Assembly: GCF_030012985.1 (NCBI RefSeq)
Contig: NZ_CP120233.1
Location: 4,955,001 to 5,019,000, forward strand
Direction: 5' to 3'
Source: Microbulbifer sp. VAAF005
Lineage (GTDB): Bacteria; Pseudomonadota; Gammaproteobacteria; Pseudomonadales; Cellvibrionaceae
DNA length: 64,000 nt
The position numbers were made by a program, and so were the translations under genes. Below are positions 10,379 through 19,270 of this stretch, one piece after another (within the stretch, counting starts at the first letter, position 1; each line of letters opens with the position of its first letter). The notes under the pieces are model-generated. The model was not told the DNA's origin, did not search any database, and saw only the letters and a list, made by a program, of their open reading frames with translations.

Positions 10379-10574
10379 ACCATGAATTATTTACGCGATC
10401 GATCCATTTCTCTTTATTCTTGATATAACCAGATGCTTCCTTGGCATAATTGATACCCTCGCTCAGTTTAGCTGTAGAATAGCCATCGAGAGAGGCTCTG
10501 AATTGAGAGGCAATAAATTCACGTTTTCTTAGATAAGTAGTTATACGGGATTTAGCGTGCGAATATGCCAGCAA
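10353..10574 (-). CDS. small hypothetical protein upstream of the membrane gene
   Basis: 73 residues, basic, with helices rich in Tyr, Lys and Ala (SEGINYAKEASGYIKNKEKWIDR). It overlaps the start of the membrane-protein gene and would be co-transcribed with it. Its 5' end abuts the repeated transposase relic, so it may be a truncated remainder of a longer gene. Function unknown. Confidence 0.45.
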   Translation of the reverse strand: MLAYSHAKSRITTYLRKREFIASQFRASLDGYSTAKLSEGINYAKEASGYIKNKEKWIDRVNNSWYVFGEGIG

Positions 10575-11365
10575 TCCCGGACACCAAAAGATTAGAGAAT
10601 GGAGTCAGTTGCGGGACAGGTAGCCCATTAAGCATCCGCAGATCAGCCCACGGAGTAGAAAACCAAGAAATGAATAAAATTTATACGTCATCATTAGGCA
10701 GATGGCACACTAACTCCAATACAAGAGGGAATTCAGCGCAGATAGGTTGGGTTTGTGAATAATTGATAAAGAGTAATCCAGGACACCCAAAGATTGGGGG
10801 AGTAGTGTCAGTTACGTGGCAAGCACCAGCTCTGGTAGCTTTTCCTCTCTGATTTAGTGGAAAAAGGGGGGATGCAGAGGGTCAGTGTTCAGTCTGTAGG
10901 TAGCGTAATTTTTGGATACAAAACCGGCAATCGTGCTATCGAATGTTTGGAGTAGGGCTAGATTAGTAGGGGGTAGCTGAGAGGAAGCGCCGGCAGTCAC
11001 CAATACCGTGTACCCAGCGTTTATTGAGGTGACTACAGATGCTGTACCACCTTCACTGATCCCACCAAGCCTTTAAAGCGACTTTCAAAATTCCGGTTGA
11101 GATAGAGCCAGTGCCTGGGTGAGATACCAGGCCGCTCCAGGATAGGAGGTGTGTTTTCGGCAATACAGCCTCGTTTTCTGAGATCTAAATGTCGGCCACT
11201 CCAATCCTCGAGCTCCAAATAGCGATCCAATTGAAAGGGTAGCCCTTTCGGCATACTCAAATGTTCACCGCCGACAAACGGAGGTAGATTTTTGGGTTGT
11301 CTGCCTGAGACTACCGTATGAATACGTTGTCAAAGCTTGAGATTTGAATGCCCCTCCGAAAAGTG
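10574..11365 (-). pseudogene. RAYT/Y1-type transposase C-terminal relic, copy B
   Basis: The block repeats copy A: the same GGACACC-containing flank, the same GGTAGCTGAGAGGAAGCGCC stretch, and a minus-strand fragment (11033-11260) MPKGLPFQLDRYLELEDWSG ... FKGLVGSVKVVQ. About 200 bases near 10770-10985 are absent from copy A. It is non-functional. Confidence 0.7.
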
Positions 11366-11415
11366 GCGACCTTACTTCTCCTCATAACAGTTAGGTGGAA
11401 GTTTGTTATGAAGCT

Positions 11416-11739
11416 CTACCCAGTATGGTATTTGTCATAGCCCTCTGACCACTCTTGCTGATAGCCTTGCTTTTTGAAGTAACCTCTAAATATATGAAGT
11501 GCTTTTTCTAGCCAAGACTGAATATCTGAAATACCCTCAATCATCTTGCAGTCTTTTTCGTCATCAACCGCTTGATCTGTCATTTTCCAGAAAAAGTAAG
11601 CCAAAGACTCTGCCACCTCTTTACTATCTAAATTGGAGTTTCCAGAAACAACCGATTGAGCAATTTCAGAGTTTAGTTGTTTCGCGTAATGCAGAACTAA
11701 AGTCTTCACTGATTGATTGTATTTATTGAAATTCATCAT
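11416..11739 (-). CDS. hypothetical protein, 107 residues
   Basis: A soluble, acidic and helical protein (MMNFNKYNQSVKTLVLHYAK ... YDKYHTG). No family recognised. It lies on the strand opposite to the later cassettes. Just past its stop, on its own strand, CATAAC and GTTATGA boxes lie about 20 bases apart, hinting at a reversed or trimmed cassette; this is weak. Confidence 0.55.
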   Translation of the reverse strand: MMNFNKYNQSVKTLVLHYAKQLNSEIAQSVVSGNSNLDSKEVAESLAYFFWKMTDQAVDDEKDCKMIEGISDIQSWLEKALHIFRGYFKKQGYQQEWSEGYDKYHTG

Positions 11740-11859
11740 GCTTTATAGGCTCTAGTGGCAAGTCATTCATTATGGTTATTCATTAAGCTCGTGGAGCTTT
11801 TCTATTTCGCTAGAATCGAGAGTGTACCTTTGAAGATAGCGTTGAGTTAGTACGGAAGT

Positions 11860-12115
11860 TCTTAAAAGCTCTCATCAGGGAGTAAGGATCTCGGTATCGG
11901 ACCAAGTTTTGGCGGCTTCTGCGCCGATATAGAGCGCAATACAGTAGTCCGTAGTGGTTGCTCATTACAGCATAGGCTGCAATATCGAACGCAAAGATGG
12001 CGACTAGCTTTTGCATTCTACCCTCAATACACTGACGCCGATGCTCAAAATCCTCTCCGGATTGGGTATCTTTCCCACAAAGAAAGGCCCTGCGTATGTA
12101 ACCAGAAGTACAATG
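11860..12115 (-). pseudogene. RAYT/Y1-type transposase N-terminal relic
   Basis: The minus strand reads RRAFLCGKDTQSGEDFEHRR, then a few residues later FAFDIAAYAVMSNHYGLLY, the N-terminal half of a Y1-type transposase. The HUH motif is altered (HYG in place of HYH), and the frame then decays. It is probably from the same family as the C-terminal relics at 8.7, 10.6, 13.0 and 21.4 kb. Confidence 0.7.
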
Positions 12116-12233
12116 ATTTACATTGGAGTCAAACTTACGAATGAAGATAGAAATAATCTTGAAATAGTTATCAATATGACTAGCTATTATTGATGGCTAT
12201 CTATTAAGCGCATTTATAAAGGAGATAACTGCC

Positions 12234-12857
12234 ATGCCATACAAAGAACTTGGAATGCTAAAAGATAGCGGTTTAAGTAAAGATACTTATAGTGGAGTTG
12301 TTGTGCCCTATATGAGTGAAGCTGAACGAGAAAAATATCAGGTTACGATACAAGATGGGCTTCTGTTTTGGCGCGGAGAGAGACTTAATACCAATCCTGG
12401 CGGATCTTGGGCATTCGTTATGGATAAAAATGGGCGTATCTTTTGTGGTAACAAAAATGGTGACATTCAGCACCATTCAGCATTTTTCTCGGGGCGACCA
12501 GTTGCTGCGGCTGGGCATATCTCGGTGGTAGGTGGAATAATAGAGCATATTAATAATTTCAGTGGCCACTATCAGCCCACTAGCGATTATATGGAGCAGT
12601 TTAAAGAAGAACTGGAAAAAAATAATGTTGACTTAAGTGAAACTGAAATGGATTTTGGGATTTCGTCAAAAACCTGTAAGTTGCGCTTAAAAAATTTTCA
12701 AGATCAGAATTATAGAGGCAAATGGTATCAACGTTTTCGCGGTACTGTTGTTAGAGAAACTGTCGATGGGAGCGAGGATACTTATACCGGCCGTACACAT
12801 ATTCAAGGGCAAAGGTTAAGGCTTTATCCTGATGGCCCCAGATGGCAGTGGCTCTGA
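12234..12857 (+). CDS. hypothetical protein with a toxin-associated-type beta domain
   Basis: A 207-residue protein with a strong AAGGAG site nine bases upstream of its ATG. The central part (SWAFVMDKNGRIFCGNK, then HHSAFFSGRPVAAAGHI, then INNFSGHYQPTSDY, about residues 58-120) resembles a small beta-rich module with a conserved GHY-P motif that I associate with toxin- or effector-type proteins; this is recollection of a family pattern, not a search result. No signal peptide. It stands alone between transposase relics. Confidence 0.6.
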   Translation: MPYKELGMLKDSGLSKDTYSGVVVPYMSEAEREKYQVTIQDGLLFWRGERLNTNPGGSWAFVMDKNGRIFCGNKNGDIQHHSAFFSGRPVAAAGHISVVGGIIEHINNFSGHYQPTSDYMEQFKEELEKNNVDLSETEMDFGISSKTCKLRLKNFQDQNYRGKWYQRFRGTVVRETVDGSEDTYTGRTHIQGQRLRLYPDGPRWQWL

Positions 12858-12949
12858 TGTAAATAGCCATAAAAGCTTTCTGCAGACTCTCCATCTCTGG
12901 CATAGAGGCAGGGGAAGTGAAGTACCAGAAATTGACGTTCAGCTTTTGG

Positions 12950-13400
12950 GGAAGGCTGATTATGGTGTTAGGCCAGATTATAAGGAGCGCTGAGAGGCAG
13001 CTGCCGGCAGCCAGCTACAGACTTTAATCTGCTTTCAAAATTCGGTAGCTACATAGCCAGTGGAGAGGTGGGGTATCAAGTCTCTCAGATAGGAGGGGGC
13101 GCACATACTACCTAGTTTTTAAGGATCTAAATACCGGCCACTCCAGTCACTGGCTCGGAATAGTGCTCCAATGGAAAGGGAAGTGCTTTAGGTTCTTTCA
13201 AGCGCTCACCACCAGTAATAAAGTAGAGTTTTGCGTTGCTCACTAGATACGACCGTGCGAATGCGCTGTTGAGTACAAGTGTAATCAGAGTCTTCAATAT
13301 CTTGGCAATACTGGTAAGAATAGAGCTAAGCTTGGAATTTAAAATGACCTCACCAGCGGCTACTTGTACGGTTGGTTTTAACTAAAAATAACCAAGCAAT
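12950..13400 (-). pseudogene. RAYT/Y1-type transposase C-terminal relic, copy D
   Basis: A heavily mutated copy of the C-terminal block seen at 8.7 and 10.6 kb: the words for CCGGCCACTCCAGTC and TCAAGCGCTCACCACC survive, but no frame is open. It forms the left edge of the first csrA-bearing repeat unit. Confidence 0.6.
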
Positions 13401-13923
13401 AGCACTAATGTGGAGAGGTGACTTGCAAGGTGGTAACTCCATGCTGAACTCAATATTTATCCCTACAACGGAAACCCGTTCTTCCAGTATTTAACAAAGG
13501 AGTGTGGATACGAGTTTAAAACTAATGAGCCAATAAAATCATTAGTGGACTTTCACATTCCCCGGTTTTGCCTTTAGTTAGCCATGTGATTGAGAATGTT
13601 GCTCTTTAATCTTTTAAGGAAAGCATGGAGTGAATTTCAATGTGAATTGAGTTTGCCAATGGTTGATTGAGATTTCCTCAGCTGAAAATAACTAAAAATA
13701 TAGGCGCGAAAATAATCCTATTGGAATTTATTCAGTTTGTTTCGCTCTCAAAGATGCGTAAAATCGATAGATATTTTGGGTATTTTGGCCGTAATTGAGC
13801 GAGCCAATTAAAAACGCCTCAGAAGTTTAAAGGATTTTGGAAGCTTCGATAGAGTCGAGAATTTTCTAAAAGACCCATCCCCTCAAAGGAGAACGGTAGC
13901 GTGACGTAAGAGTAAGTAAAAGG

Positions 13924-13964
13924 CGCTGACCCAAGGTGCTAGGAACACCCGGGGCCAGCTGACC
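13924..13964 (+). promoter_or_regulatory. structured leader element with GGA in the loop
   Basis: GGTG-CTAGGAA-CACC forms a hairpin with GGA in the loop, extended by CCC/GGG and GCTG/CAGC pairing. It is identical in both repeat units although their surroundings have diverged. GGA in a hairpin loop is the known recognition feature of CsrA, and csrA starts about 250 bases downstream, so this could be an autoregulatory or CsrA-titrating RNA element (inference). Confidence 0.5.
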
Positions 13965-14207
13965 AAATTGATAATCGCACTATCAAAATGGCTATATGGA
14001 TAATACGCTAGAAACCCGCTCGTCTTCAATAAAGTGGAGTACATTCAGCAGGTTGGGGCCTGTTCCCAAGCTCTGGATGCCTAGCGCCCGCCTTTTTCTC
14101 TTCTCTGCCTACCGCCCCCGCGCACCACCCCGCATTTCCTCCAAACGTTAAGCCCAAGCTTCCCCACCCCGGAAGCGCCCAAACTTTGACCATCGAAGGA
14201 AATAAGT

Positions 14208-14387
14208 ATGTTGATCTTAAAGCGACGGACAGGTGAACTTCTAAGGATTGGAGCAAATGTCTCAGTCACAGTGCTGGAGGTGAAAGGCAATCAAGTGAAG
14301 ATAGGCATAAGCGCACCCAAATCACTCCCCATCCACCGTGAAGAAATCTATGTGCGGATCAAAAAGCAGCAGAGAGCAAATGCCTGA
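14208..14387 (+). CDS. csrA: CsrA-family RNA-binding regulator, copy 1
   Basis: A 59-residue protein: [15 protein letters not shown], then [20 protein letters not shown], then HREEIYVRI. These are the CsrA/RsmA hallmarks, including the N-terminal beta strand with Leu4 and Arg6, and the critical C-terminal Arg of REEI (E. coli Arg44 region). CsrA dimers bind GGA motifs in mRNA leaders to block or stabilise messages. GAAGGA lies 8-13 bases before the ATG. It sits in a transposable-looking unit beside an integron array, not in the usual alaS-csrA chromosomal setting, so it is a mobile paralogue. Two residues differ from copy 2. Confidence 0.93.
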   Translation: MLILKRRTGELLRIGANVSVTVLEVKGNQVKIGISAPKSLPIHREEIYVRIKKQQRANA

Positions 14388-15522
14388 ATATCCTAAAAAG
14401 GGTGGGGCAACTTGAGGCACCCAATACTTGAAAACGGGACTCCGAGCAGAATCATTGCTCCTCTGTTCCTTAGGCGATATACGGGCTCTACTTCGAATGC
14501 CACTTGGGTGCCAAAGATGATTAGGTAACGAATTCGGAGTGGCCATGCTGGTGTCTTGGAGATGTTTAACAAGCAGGCCCTCTTATCCGACAGGAGGAGA
14601 GGGTAGGCAAGCCTTGCCAGCGCCAAAAGACGTGTACTCAATGCTTGACTTGCTATACACAGATCCTCCACATGATTGTTTCCGGGTCCATCAGTTGCTT
14701 CAAGCAGCCTTAAGGATTGCGCTGAAAACAGATCCTACGCAAAGTGAAGATGCCTAGCCTTTTGATGAAGGAGGTATATTCCCGTCAATACACCCTGGCT
14801 CTTGTGTACTGAGTCAGTGATCAATCAAGCTGCCAGCAGATGAGGTTCCATTTTTGAAGGAATCTATGCTTTGGCTTTTCTGTTCCTCGCCTAACATACA
14901 AGGTGTCCCTCCACATCGCTAGATTTCAACTCGTCACGCTCTTCCGAACCTGTATAGCCAGCCCCGCAGAATCGTTACCGTCACGTATAAGAATGGTAGC
15001 AACGGAGAACCTGTTGACGCCGTGTGACAAAAATCAGGATATCAATAAGGTCAAGGAAGAGGGGGTCGACCTGTGTTTACAACACAGTGAAGTTTAGGCT
15101 TACAGCTTGGATGGGAGGCTATGCCTGATGATATGGAGCACACCGCGTGCAAACACATATCAGTGATGGGGTTGCTTAGAGGGCACAAGTGGCTAGCAAG
15201 CCATAACCCTCAGATTATCAGTTTTGGGCCATGTAAATTGGTTAGCGCTGGTCGAAAAGTGTACAGCTGTACTTTCAATAACAAAAGCCAGCAGAAGCTT
15301 CTCCTACTTCTAGTTGAAACTCAGTAACTCATTGATACTTAAAGGGTGCCAAAGGTGATGTAAAGCTGAGAAAATACAGAATTATAAAGGCGCTGCTTTG
15401 TATATATTCTTGCGTATTTACACAAAAATAAGGTAACTTATTGATTTTATTGAGATTTGAAAGAAAATCGGGCGTAGAAATATAAAGCGGGCTGATATAA
15501 AGAAGCTTCTTTTGAATTAACA
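14388..15522. other. decayed tail of repeat unit 1
   Basis: About 1.1 kb between csrA and the first cassette with no convincing gene. Short open frames (for example 14539-14757 and 15121-15327) are not kept open in the homologous part of unit 2, so I treat them as chance or relic. The last 200 bases are the best conserved between units. Confidence 0.55.
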
Positions 15523-15542
15523 GTTAGCTGTCTGGGGTAGTC

Positions 15543-15845
15543 ATGAGCGAAGTCGCACAAGCTGGTGGGAAAGTACTGGCTTTGTGGCTAATTCTATTTT
15601 TGATGTTGGCCTACTTTGTTGTCGGAGCACTATCAAATGGAATAGTTATTCCCTGCCGAGATGGTACGTTGGCTTTAACAAGGCAAGCCGCGTGGGTAGC
15701 CTGTCTTTTCCCATTGTTTTGGTTGTCGGGTGATATTATTCGCCACTATCCGGGCATAACATTATCTAGCACTAAACGTAAAGTCGTTGCCTCAGCGCTT
15801 ACCGTCACAGGGGTAGGGCTGTTTTCTATGCAATCTATCCAGTAA
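15543..15845 (+). CDS. cassette: small membrane protein
   Basis: 100 residues with about three hydrophobic segments (residues 10-32, 48-65 and 79-97), likely an inner-membrane protein. No family recognised. First gene of the array, 19 bases after the GTTAGCT box that ends repeat unit 1; a good attC follows it. Confidence 0.7.
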   Translation: MSEVAQAGGKVLALWLILFLMLAYFVVGALSNGIVIPCRDGTLALTRQAAWVACLFPLFWLSGDIIRHYPGITLSSTKRKVVASALTVTGVGLFSMQSIQ

Positions 15846-15850
15846 TCAAC

Positions 15851-15940
15851 AGTTAACAAGTACATCAATCTCGCCAGCAGAGCTGGCTGGACTACAACAA
15901 ACTGCCGCGCCGTTTACGGCCGGTTATGTGAACGTTAGGT
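15851..15940 (+). repeat. attC site
   Basis: 90 bases between AGTTAAC and GTTAGGT with internal inverted repeats; a textbook layout. The next ORF starts 10 bases later. Confidence 0.85.
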
Positions 15941-15949
15941 ATACCATTC

Positions 15950-16357
15950 ATGAATCCGTACAAAGCACCTGAATCAGATATTGAGCTAGAGAAACTAGCT
16001 ACTCCTACAAGTATCAAGATGGTGTACCTCCTCATAGCCCTAAGCTTTCTAATCTTCTTGATTGAAGAGTTTATCTACGTGCTTAGCTCTGAAACAGGAA
16101 TACTCGACCCCTTTAATTACATATTCATCCCTATATGGGGTGCCATTTTGCTATGGGTCTCTGGCATGATCAGAAAAAGGACCGAGAATCCTAAAAGTAC
16201 CTTCCTGATCTTGGCTGTCGTAGTTTCCGGCATGAGCATTCTCACACCTCTGGGTGCTTACTCACTATATACGGGGATCGGCGAAGCTTCATGCTTTCTA
16301 GCGGTATACTATCTGCTAAACAAAAGAGCACCAGAACGCTGGTTTAAACCTGCCTAA
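15950..16357 (+). CDS. cassette: MNPYxxP-type membrane protein
   Basis: 135 residues: an N-terminal MNPYKAPES motif seen in a recurrent family of small bacterial membrane proteins, then four hydrophobic segments (about 24-45, 59-77, 86-106 and 108-124). Function unknown. The stop codon overlaps the attC left box. Confidence 0.75.
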   Translation: MNPYKAPESDIELEKLATPTSIKMVYLLIALSFLIFLIEEFIYVLSSETGILDPFNYIFIPIWGAILLWVSGMIRKRTENPKSTFLILAVVVSGMSILTPLGAYSLYTGIGEASCFLAVYYLLNKRAPERWFKPA

Positions 16358-16453
16358 CAATCCAATGAAGTCTGACTACTAAGCGCCGCTGGGTTGGCAC
16401 GAGGCCGTCCCTATTATAGGGGCCTCACTGGACAGTTTATTGGCGAGTTAGCC
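16352..16453 (+). repeat. attC site
   Basis: 102 bases from GCCTAAC to GTTAGCC with a long internal palindrome around GAGGCCGTCCC/GGGGCCTC. Confidence 0.85.
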
Positions 16454-16471
16454 TCTACATGAGTTCAAGGA

Positions 16472-16990
16472 ATGGAAGCAAGTATTTTAGATAGACCTCC
16501 ATTGTCTGGAGAATTTGAAGAGCATTCATTCATAGAGTCAGGAAATAATACTCTGTGGGTTAAATTTTTGGATTCGGAATACTTGGAATGGGTTGGCGTC
16601 TTTAGCCAAGGCGATTGCGAATCAACAAATTTAGTGCTCCCGTTACAAGATAAACACCTATTTTTAATTGTTGCTGGTGGTCAAGGCTATCTTGTAGATC
16701 CAGATTCTAGAAAAGTAATGGCAAAAACAGATTGGGATATGATTGAAGCAGTCGCGTACAATGGCGAAACAAATTGCTTTGTTGCCACAGATGGACTGTG
16801 TTTGGCTGTTATCGAGGGAACTAACATGGTCTGGTCAGGTAATCGAGTATCCGCAGATGGTATTTCTATCGAAAAGCAAGTGGGTTCTACTGTGTATGGA
16901 AGAGTCAACGATCTTACAGCTGAGGGCTGTGAATATAGCTTTAATATAAAAACTAAAGAGTTCAACTGTAAGTGGGAATGTTTCTTCTAG
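16472..16990 (+). CDS. cassette: hypothetical 172-residue beta-rich protein
   Basis: Soluble and acidic, with repeated short strands (LFLIVAGGQGYLVDP, NCFVATDGLCLAVIEG) suggesting a partial beta-propeller-like repeat. No signal peptide and no recognised family. Confidence 0.65.
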   Translation: MEASILDRPPLSGEFEEHSFIESGNNTLWVKFLDSEYLEWVGVFSQGDCESTNLVLPLQDKHLFLIVAGGQGYLVDPDSRKVMAKTDWDMIEAVAYNGETNCFVATDGLCLAVIEGTNMVWSGNRVSADGISIEKQVGSTVYGRVNDLTAEGCEYSFNIKTKEFNCKWECFF

Positions 16991-16997
16991 TTCCAAA

Positions 16998-17136
16998 GAC
17001 TAACAAGTTACTGTATTCAGGCACATACTACTACGCTCATTTTTATATCTGTCACTGTGCACCATTTTCACACAAAAATGCTCCCTGCAGTATGTCCCGG
17101 TGAGCAAGACATTTTCGCAAGGTATTAAGGTTAAGA
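16998..17136 (+). repeat. attC site (long)
   Basis: 139 bases from GACTAAC to GTTAAGA; the right box departs from the consensus at its last base. Confidence 0.65.
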
Positions 17137-17151
17137 CCAGTATCCATCAGA

Positions 17152-17442
17152 ATGAAATATCAAAGTATTGAACAACATTTGTCTTCGGAGTTTGGGTATG
17201 ATCAATATCAGGTCTCTGATCATGCAGTAAATCACCGGGAAGAAATTCTACGAAGTGAAATTTGCGGGTGTTTTATGTGCGAGGAGAATTTTCCACCAAG
17301 TGAGATTGTTCGCTGGACTGACAATGAGCAAACAGCTTGTTGTCCAAAATGTGGGTTAGGCAGCGTTGTTGTTGGGGCCTCTTCAGGTATGCCAGTAACT
17401 AATAAAACATTTTTAAGTTTAGTTGGTTTACATTGGTCATAA
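17152..17442 (+). CDS. cassette: zinc-binding cytoplasmic protein
   Basis: 96 residues with two metal-ligand pairs, CGCFMC (about residues 38-43) and CCPKCG (about 63-68), separated by FPPSEIVRWTDNEQTA. This matches a widespread small cytoplasmic zinc-ribbon family that I recognise by pattern. Its role is unknown. Confidence 0.75.
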   Translation: MKYQSIEQHLSSEFGYDQYQVSDHAVNHREEILRSEICGCFMCEENFPPSEIVRWTDNEQTACCPKCGLGSVVVGASSGMPVTNKTFLSLVGLHWS

Positions 17443-17445
17443 AAA

Positions 17446-17466
17446 ACTTAACAAGTTTAGGCGCCT
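17446..17466 (+). repeat. truncated attC site
   Basis: ACTTAACAAG is followed by only GTTTAGGCGCC before the next gene begins; the normal inner arms are missing. Confidence 0.5.
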
Positions 17467-17484
17467 GTATTACGAGATTATGAT

Positions 17485-17976
17485 ATGAATCGACTAGCAA
17501 TATTAACATATTTTTTGTGTGCCTCAGCTTTTGGCTACGATACAACTTTATTACACGTTCACGAGCTAAAATTGAAGGGCGTTCTTCCTGAGCCTTATAA
17601 GGAATTTTTTCTCGAAATAGAGCTTGATGAAAATACGGATAATGTCAGAATTTTTAATCTTAGAGTAGGCGACGAACAAATTAAGATGCCCGCTGCTGAG
17701 ATGAAGAAACTTAAGGACGTAAACTTGGGTAGCTTAAGAACAGAGTATGGTATGTTCGGGCATGTTTTTCCGGATGTTGGAGATCGAATTTATATTAGGA
17801 TGTCAGTAGGAGACTCAAAATATATCGAATGTAAGGGAGCAGAGGGAGTTGATGGTAAACGGGCTTTCGATACAATATTGATTGATATCAAACCCGGCTC
17901 ACCAATTGAGGTAACAAGTGAAACCAATTACATTCATTTTATTGGTTCGTATATCCCGTGCTATCGCAGCTCATAA
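17485..17976 (+). CDS. cassette: exported hypothetical protein
   Basis: 163 residues with a short N-terminal signal sequence (MNRLAILTYFLCASAFG) and a probable beta-rich mature domain. Two cysteines in the mature part (CKGAEG and CYRSS) could form a disulfide in the periplasm. Family unknown. Confidence 0.65.
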   Translation: MNRLAILTYFLCASAFGYDTTLLHVHELKLKGVLPEPYKEFFLEIELDENTDNVRIFNLRVGDEQIKMPAAEMKKLKDVNLGSLRTEYGMFGHVFPDVGDRIYIRMSVGDSKYIECKGAEGVDGKRAFDTILIDIKPGSPIEVTSETNYIHFIGSYIPCYRSS

Positions 17977-18075
17977 CAAAGCGTTACAGTACTTTGTCTA
18001 AAGTAGAGGGTCTTTTGTGATCGCAATGCCAATATCAAAAAAGTCACCCAGTTTTGGTCGCGGCTAAACGTGGTG
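17971..18075 (+). repeat. degenerate attC region
   Basis: CATAACAAAGCGTTACAG begins like an attC, but no clear right box precedes the next start codon. Confidence 0.4.
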
Positions 18076-18104
18076 TTGTATGCTTCAGCGGAGAGATATG
18101 AGTT

Positions 18105-18410
18105 TTGAGTAAGTGGCTTTATCTTTTAGTTATTTTTATACTAGCCGGCCTGCTTTATCCGGTAATCTACCTCCTCGGCCTGGAAAGGTTAGGGGGTGGA
18201 GCTTTACTGAGGGTCCCGGAGTTCATCATATATAGCGTATTGATAGGATTCCTATTGTATCCGTTCATAGAGGGCTACAGGTGCTATAAAACAGGTAGTC
18301 GCTCATTGGCTGCTATTTTTTTCATTTTCGGAATAATTTTACCAGTTATTAGTGGCGCTTTTTTAATACTTTTATTTGAATCTATGTTGAAGTCTATAAG
18401 CCATGAATAA
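18105..18410 (+). CDS. cassette: membrane protein (TTG start)
   Basis: 101 residues with three hydrophobic segments (about 4-24, 37-55 and 68-93). The TTG is preceded by a GGAGAGA stretch. No family recognised. Confidence 0.65.
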   Translation: MSKWLYLLVIFILAGLLYPVIYLLGLERLGGGALLRVPEFIIYSVLIGFLLYPFIEGYRCYKTGSRSLAAIFFIFGIILPVISGAFLILLFESMLKSISHE

Positions 18411-18419
18411 AAAAGCGAC

Positions 18420-18490
18420 GCATAACCAGGTCGAACAAGCTCGCCCAGCCATGTACATGTCATAGGGCATGCTGTTTTCATGTGTTATGT
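18420..18490 (+). repeat. attC site
   Basis: 71 bases from GCATAAC to GTTATGT with an internal ATGTACAT palindrome. Confidence 0.65.
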
Positions 18491-18605
18491 GGGTATGGTA
18501 GCTACTGCCGTCTTTTGATGGACGATTCGGTACTATGCCTAACGAGTAAAAGCACCGGACGCACCGGCGTGCGCTCGGTACATTTGCCCCCAATACTCTA
18601 AATAG
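18485..18605 (+). other. ORF-less mini-cassette
   Basis: About 121 bases lie between two attC right boxes (18484 and 18605), most of it being the second attC (18537-18611: GCCTAAC to GTTGATA, with CACCGGACGCACCGGCGTGCG inside). No open frame longer than about 10 codons is present. Confidence 0.5.
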
Positions 18606-18617
18606 TTGATAAGATAA

Positions 18618-18869
18618 ATGAGAAAATCATCACCTGAAGCTTTACTTACAATCGGCACTATCATTCTGTTGACATTACTCCCACTTCTGGTTGGATGGCT
18701 GCTGGTAAAAACCTACAGACTTATAAAGCCAATTCAAGAGAAAGAGCTTACGGGCCTTGCAAGTATAGGGGCGCCAAGGCGGGATAGTTTTTTTAAATTT
18801 GCAGTCTCAGGGTGGGCTGTCTGCGGCCCAATCTACTATTGGGTTTTCAGTTCTGGGATTCTTGGTTAG
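18618..18869 (+). CDS. cassette: small membrane protein
   Basis: 83 residues, a hydrophobic hairpin at about 10-30 and another segment near 61-80. Unknown function. The stop codon lies within GGTTAGCGCC, so its attC appears to be eroded; only GTTATAC at 18876 remains. Confidence 0.6.
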   Translation: MRKSSPEALLTIGTIILLTLLPLLVGWLLVKTYRLIKPIQEKELTGLASIGAPRRDSFFKFAVSGWAVCGPIYYWVFSSGILG

Positions 18870-18917
18870 CGCCATGTTATACAATCACAGGACATTTTCT
18901 ATGGGCCCCATACTTCT

Positions 18918-19270
18918 ATGAAGTACTTCATAATATTATATTTTTTAGTTGCTTGTATTGGATGTAATTCGACTTCTCCATATCGACAGGTTGCGAAGGA
19001 AATAGTGACCATAGATTTGGGAGATTTTGGTGTAGGGTTATCTGGTTGTTGGGTTGAGGACTACCGGAGTGAATGTGATTCATACGAATCAATGGAAATG
19101 TGACGTTCGAGCGGACAATTTTCGCTTGCATAGATTCTCTAGAAGAAATGAGTAGGGAAATATATGGCCCTAAATCATGGCCGAAGGACTCGATGGCTAC
19201 AATCCAGCTTGTTGCGTGTATGAGAGAAAATGGCTGGAAAGTAGTTGTGATGGAAATCGTTTCTACTTAG
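18918..19270 (+). pseudogene. cassette: frameshifted lipoprotein
   Basis: The first frame gives a lipoprotein signal (MKYFIILYFLVACIGC) and ends after YESMEM at 19103. A second frame continues with NVTFERTIFACIDSLEEM to CMRENGWKVVVMEIVST and a stop near 19270. One extra A in the AAA at about 19097-19099 would join them. Either a broken gene or a sequencing slip. Confidence 0.6.

Larger units (their letters stand above)
13030..15527 (+). repeat. csrA-bearing repeat unit, copy 1 (empty site)
   Basis: About 2.49 kb that aligns along its length with 21428-25799 once the group II intron there is removed. Left to right: transposase relic, a non-coding AT-rich part, a GGA-loop hairpin, csrA, then about 1.1 kb of decayed sequence. 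The right end is TTAACAGTTAGCT, an attC-like GTTRRRY box at 15523, immediately followed by the first cassette. The unit may have moved as a large cassette or be the landing platform of the array (inference). Confidence 0.75.

Noticed and set aside
14539..15327. Two plus-strand frames (14539-14757 and 15121-15327) in repeat unit 1
   Set aside because: Their counterparts in unit 2 contain stops and shifts, so no coding constraint is visible.
8400..15522. Remnant of an integron integrase upstream of the first cassette
   Set aside because: I looked for integrase motifs on both strands and recognised only RAYT-like transposase fragments.
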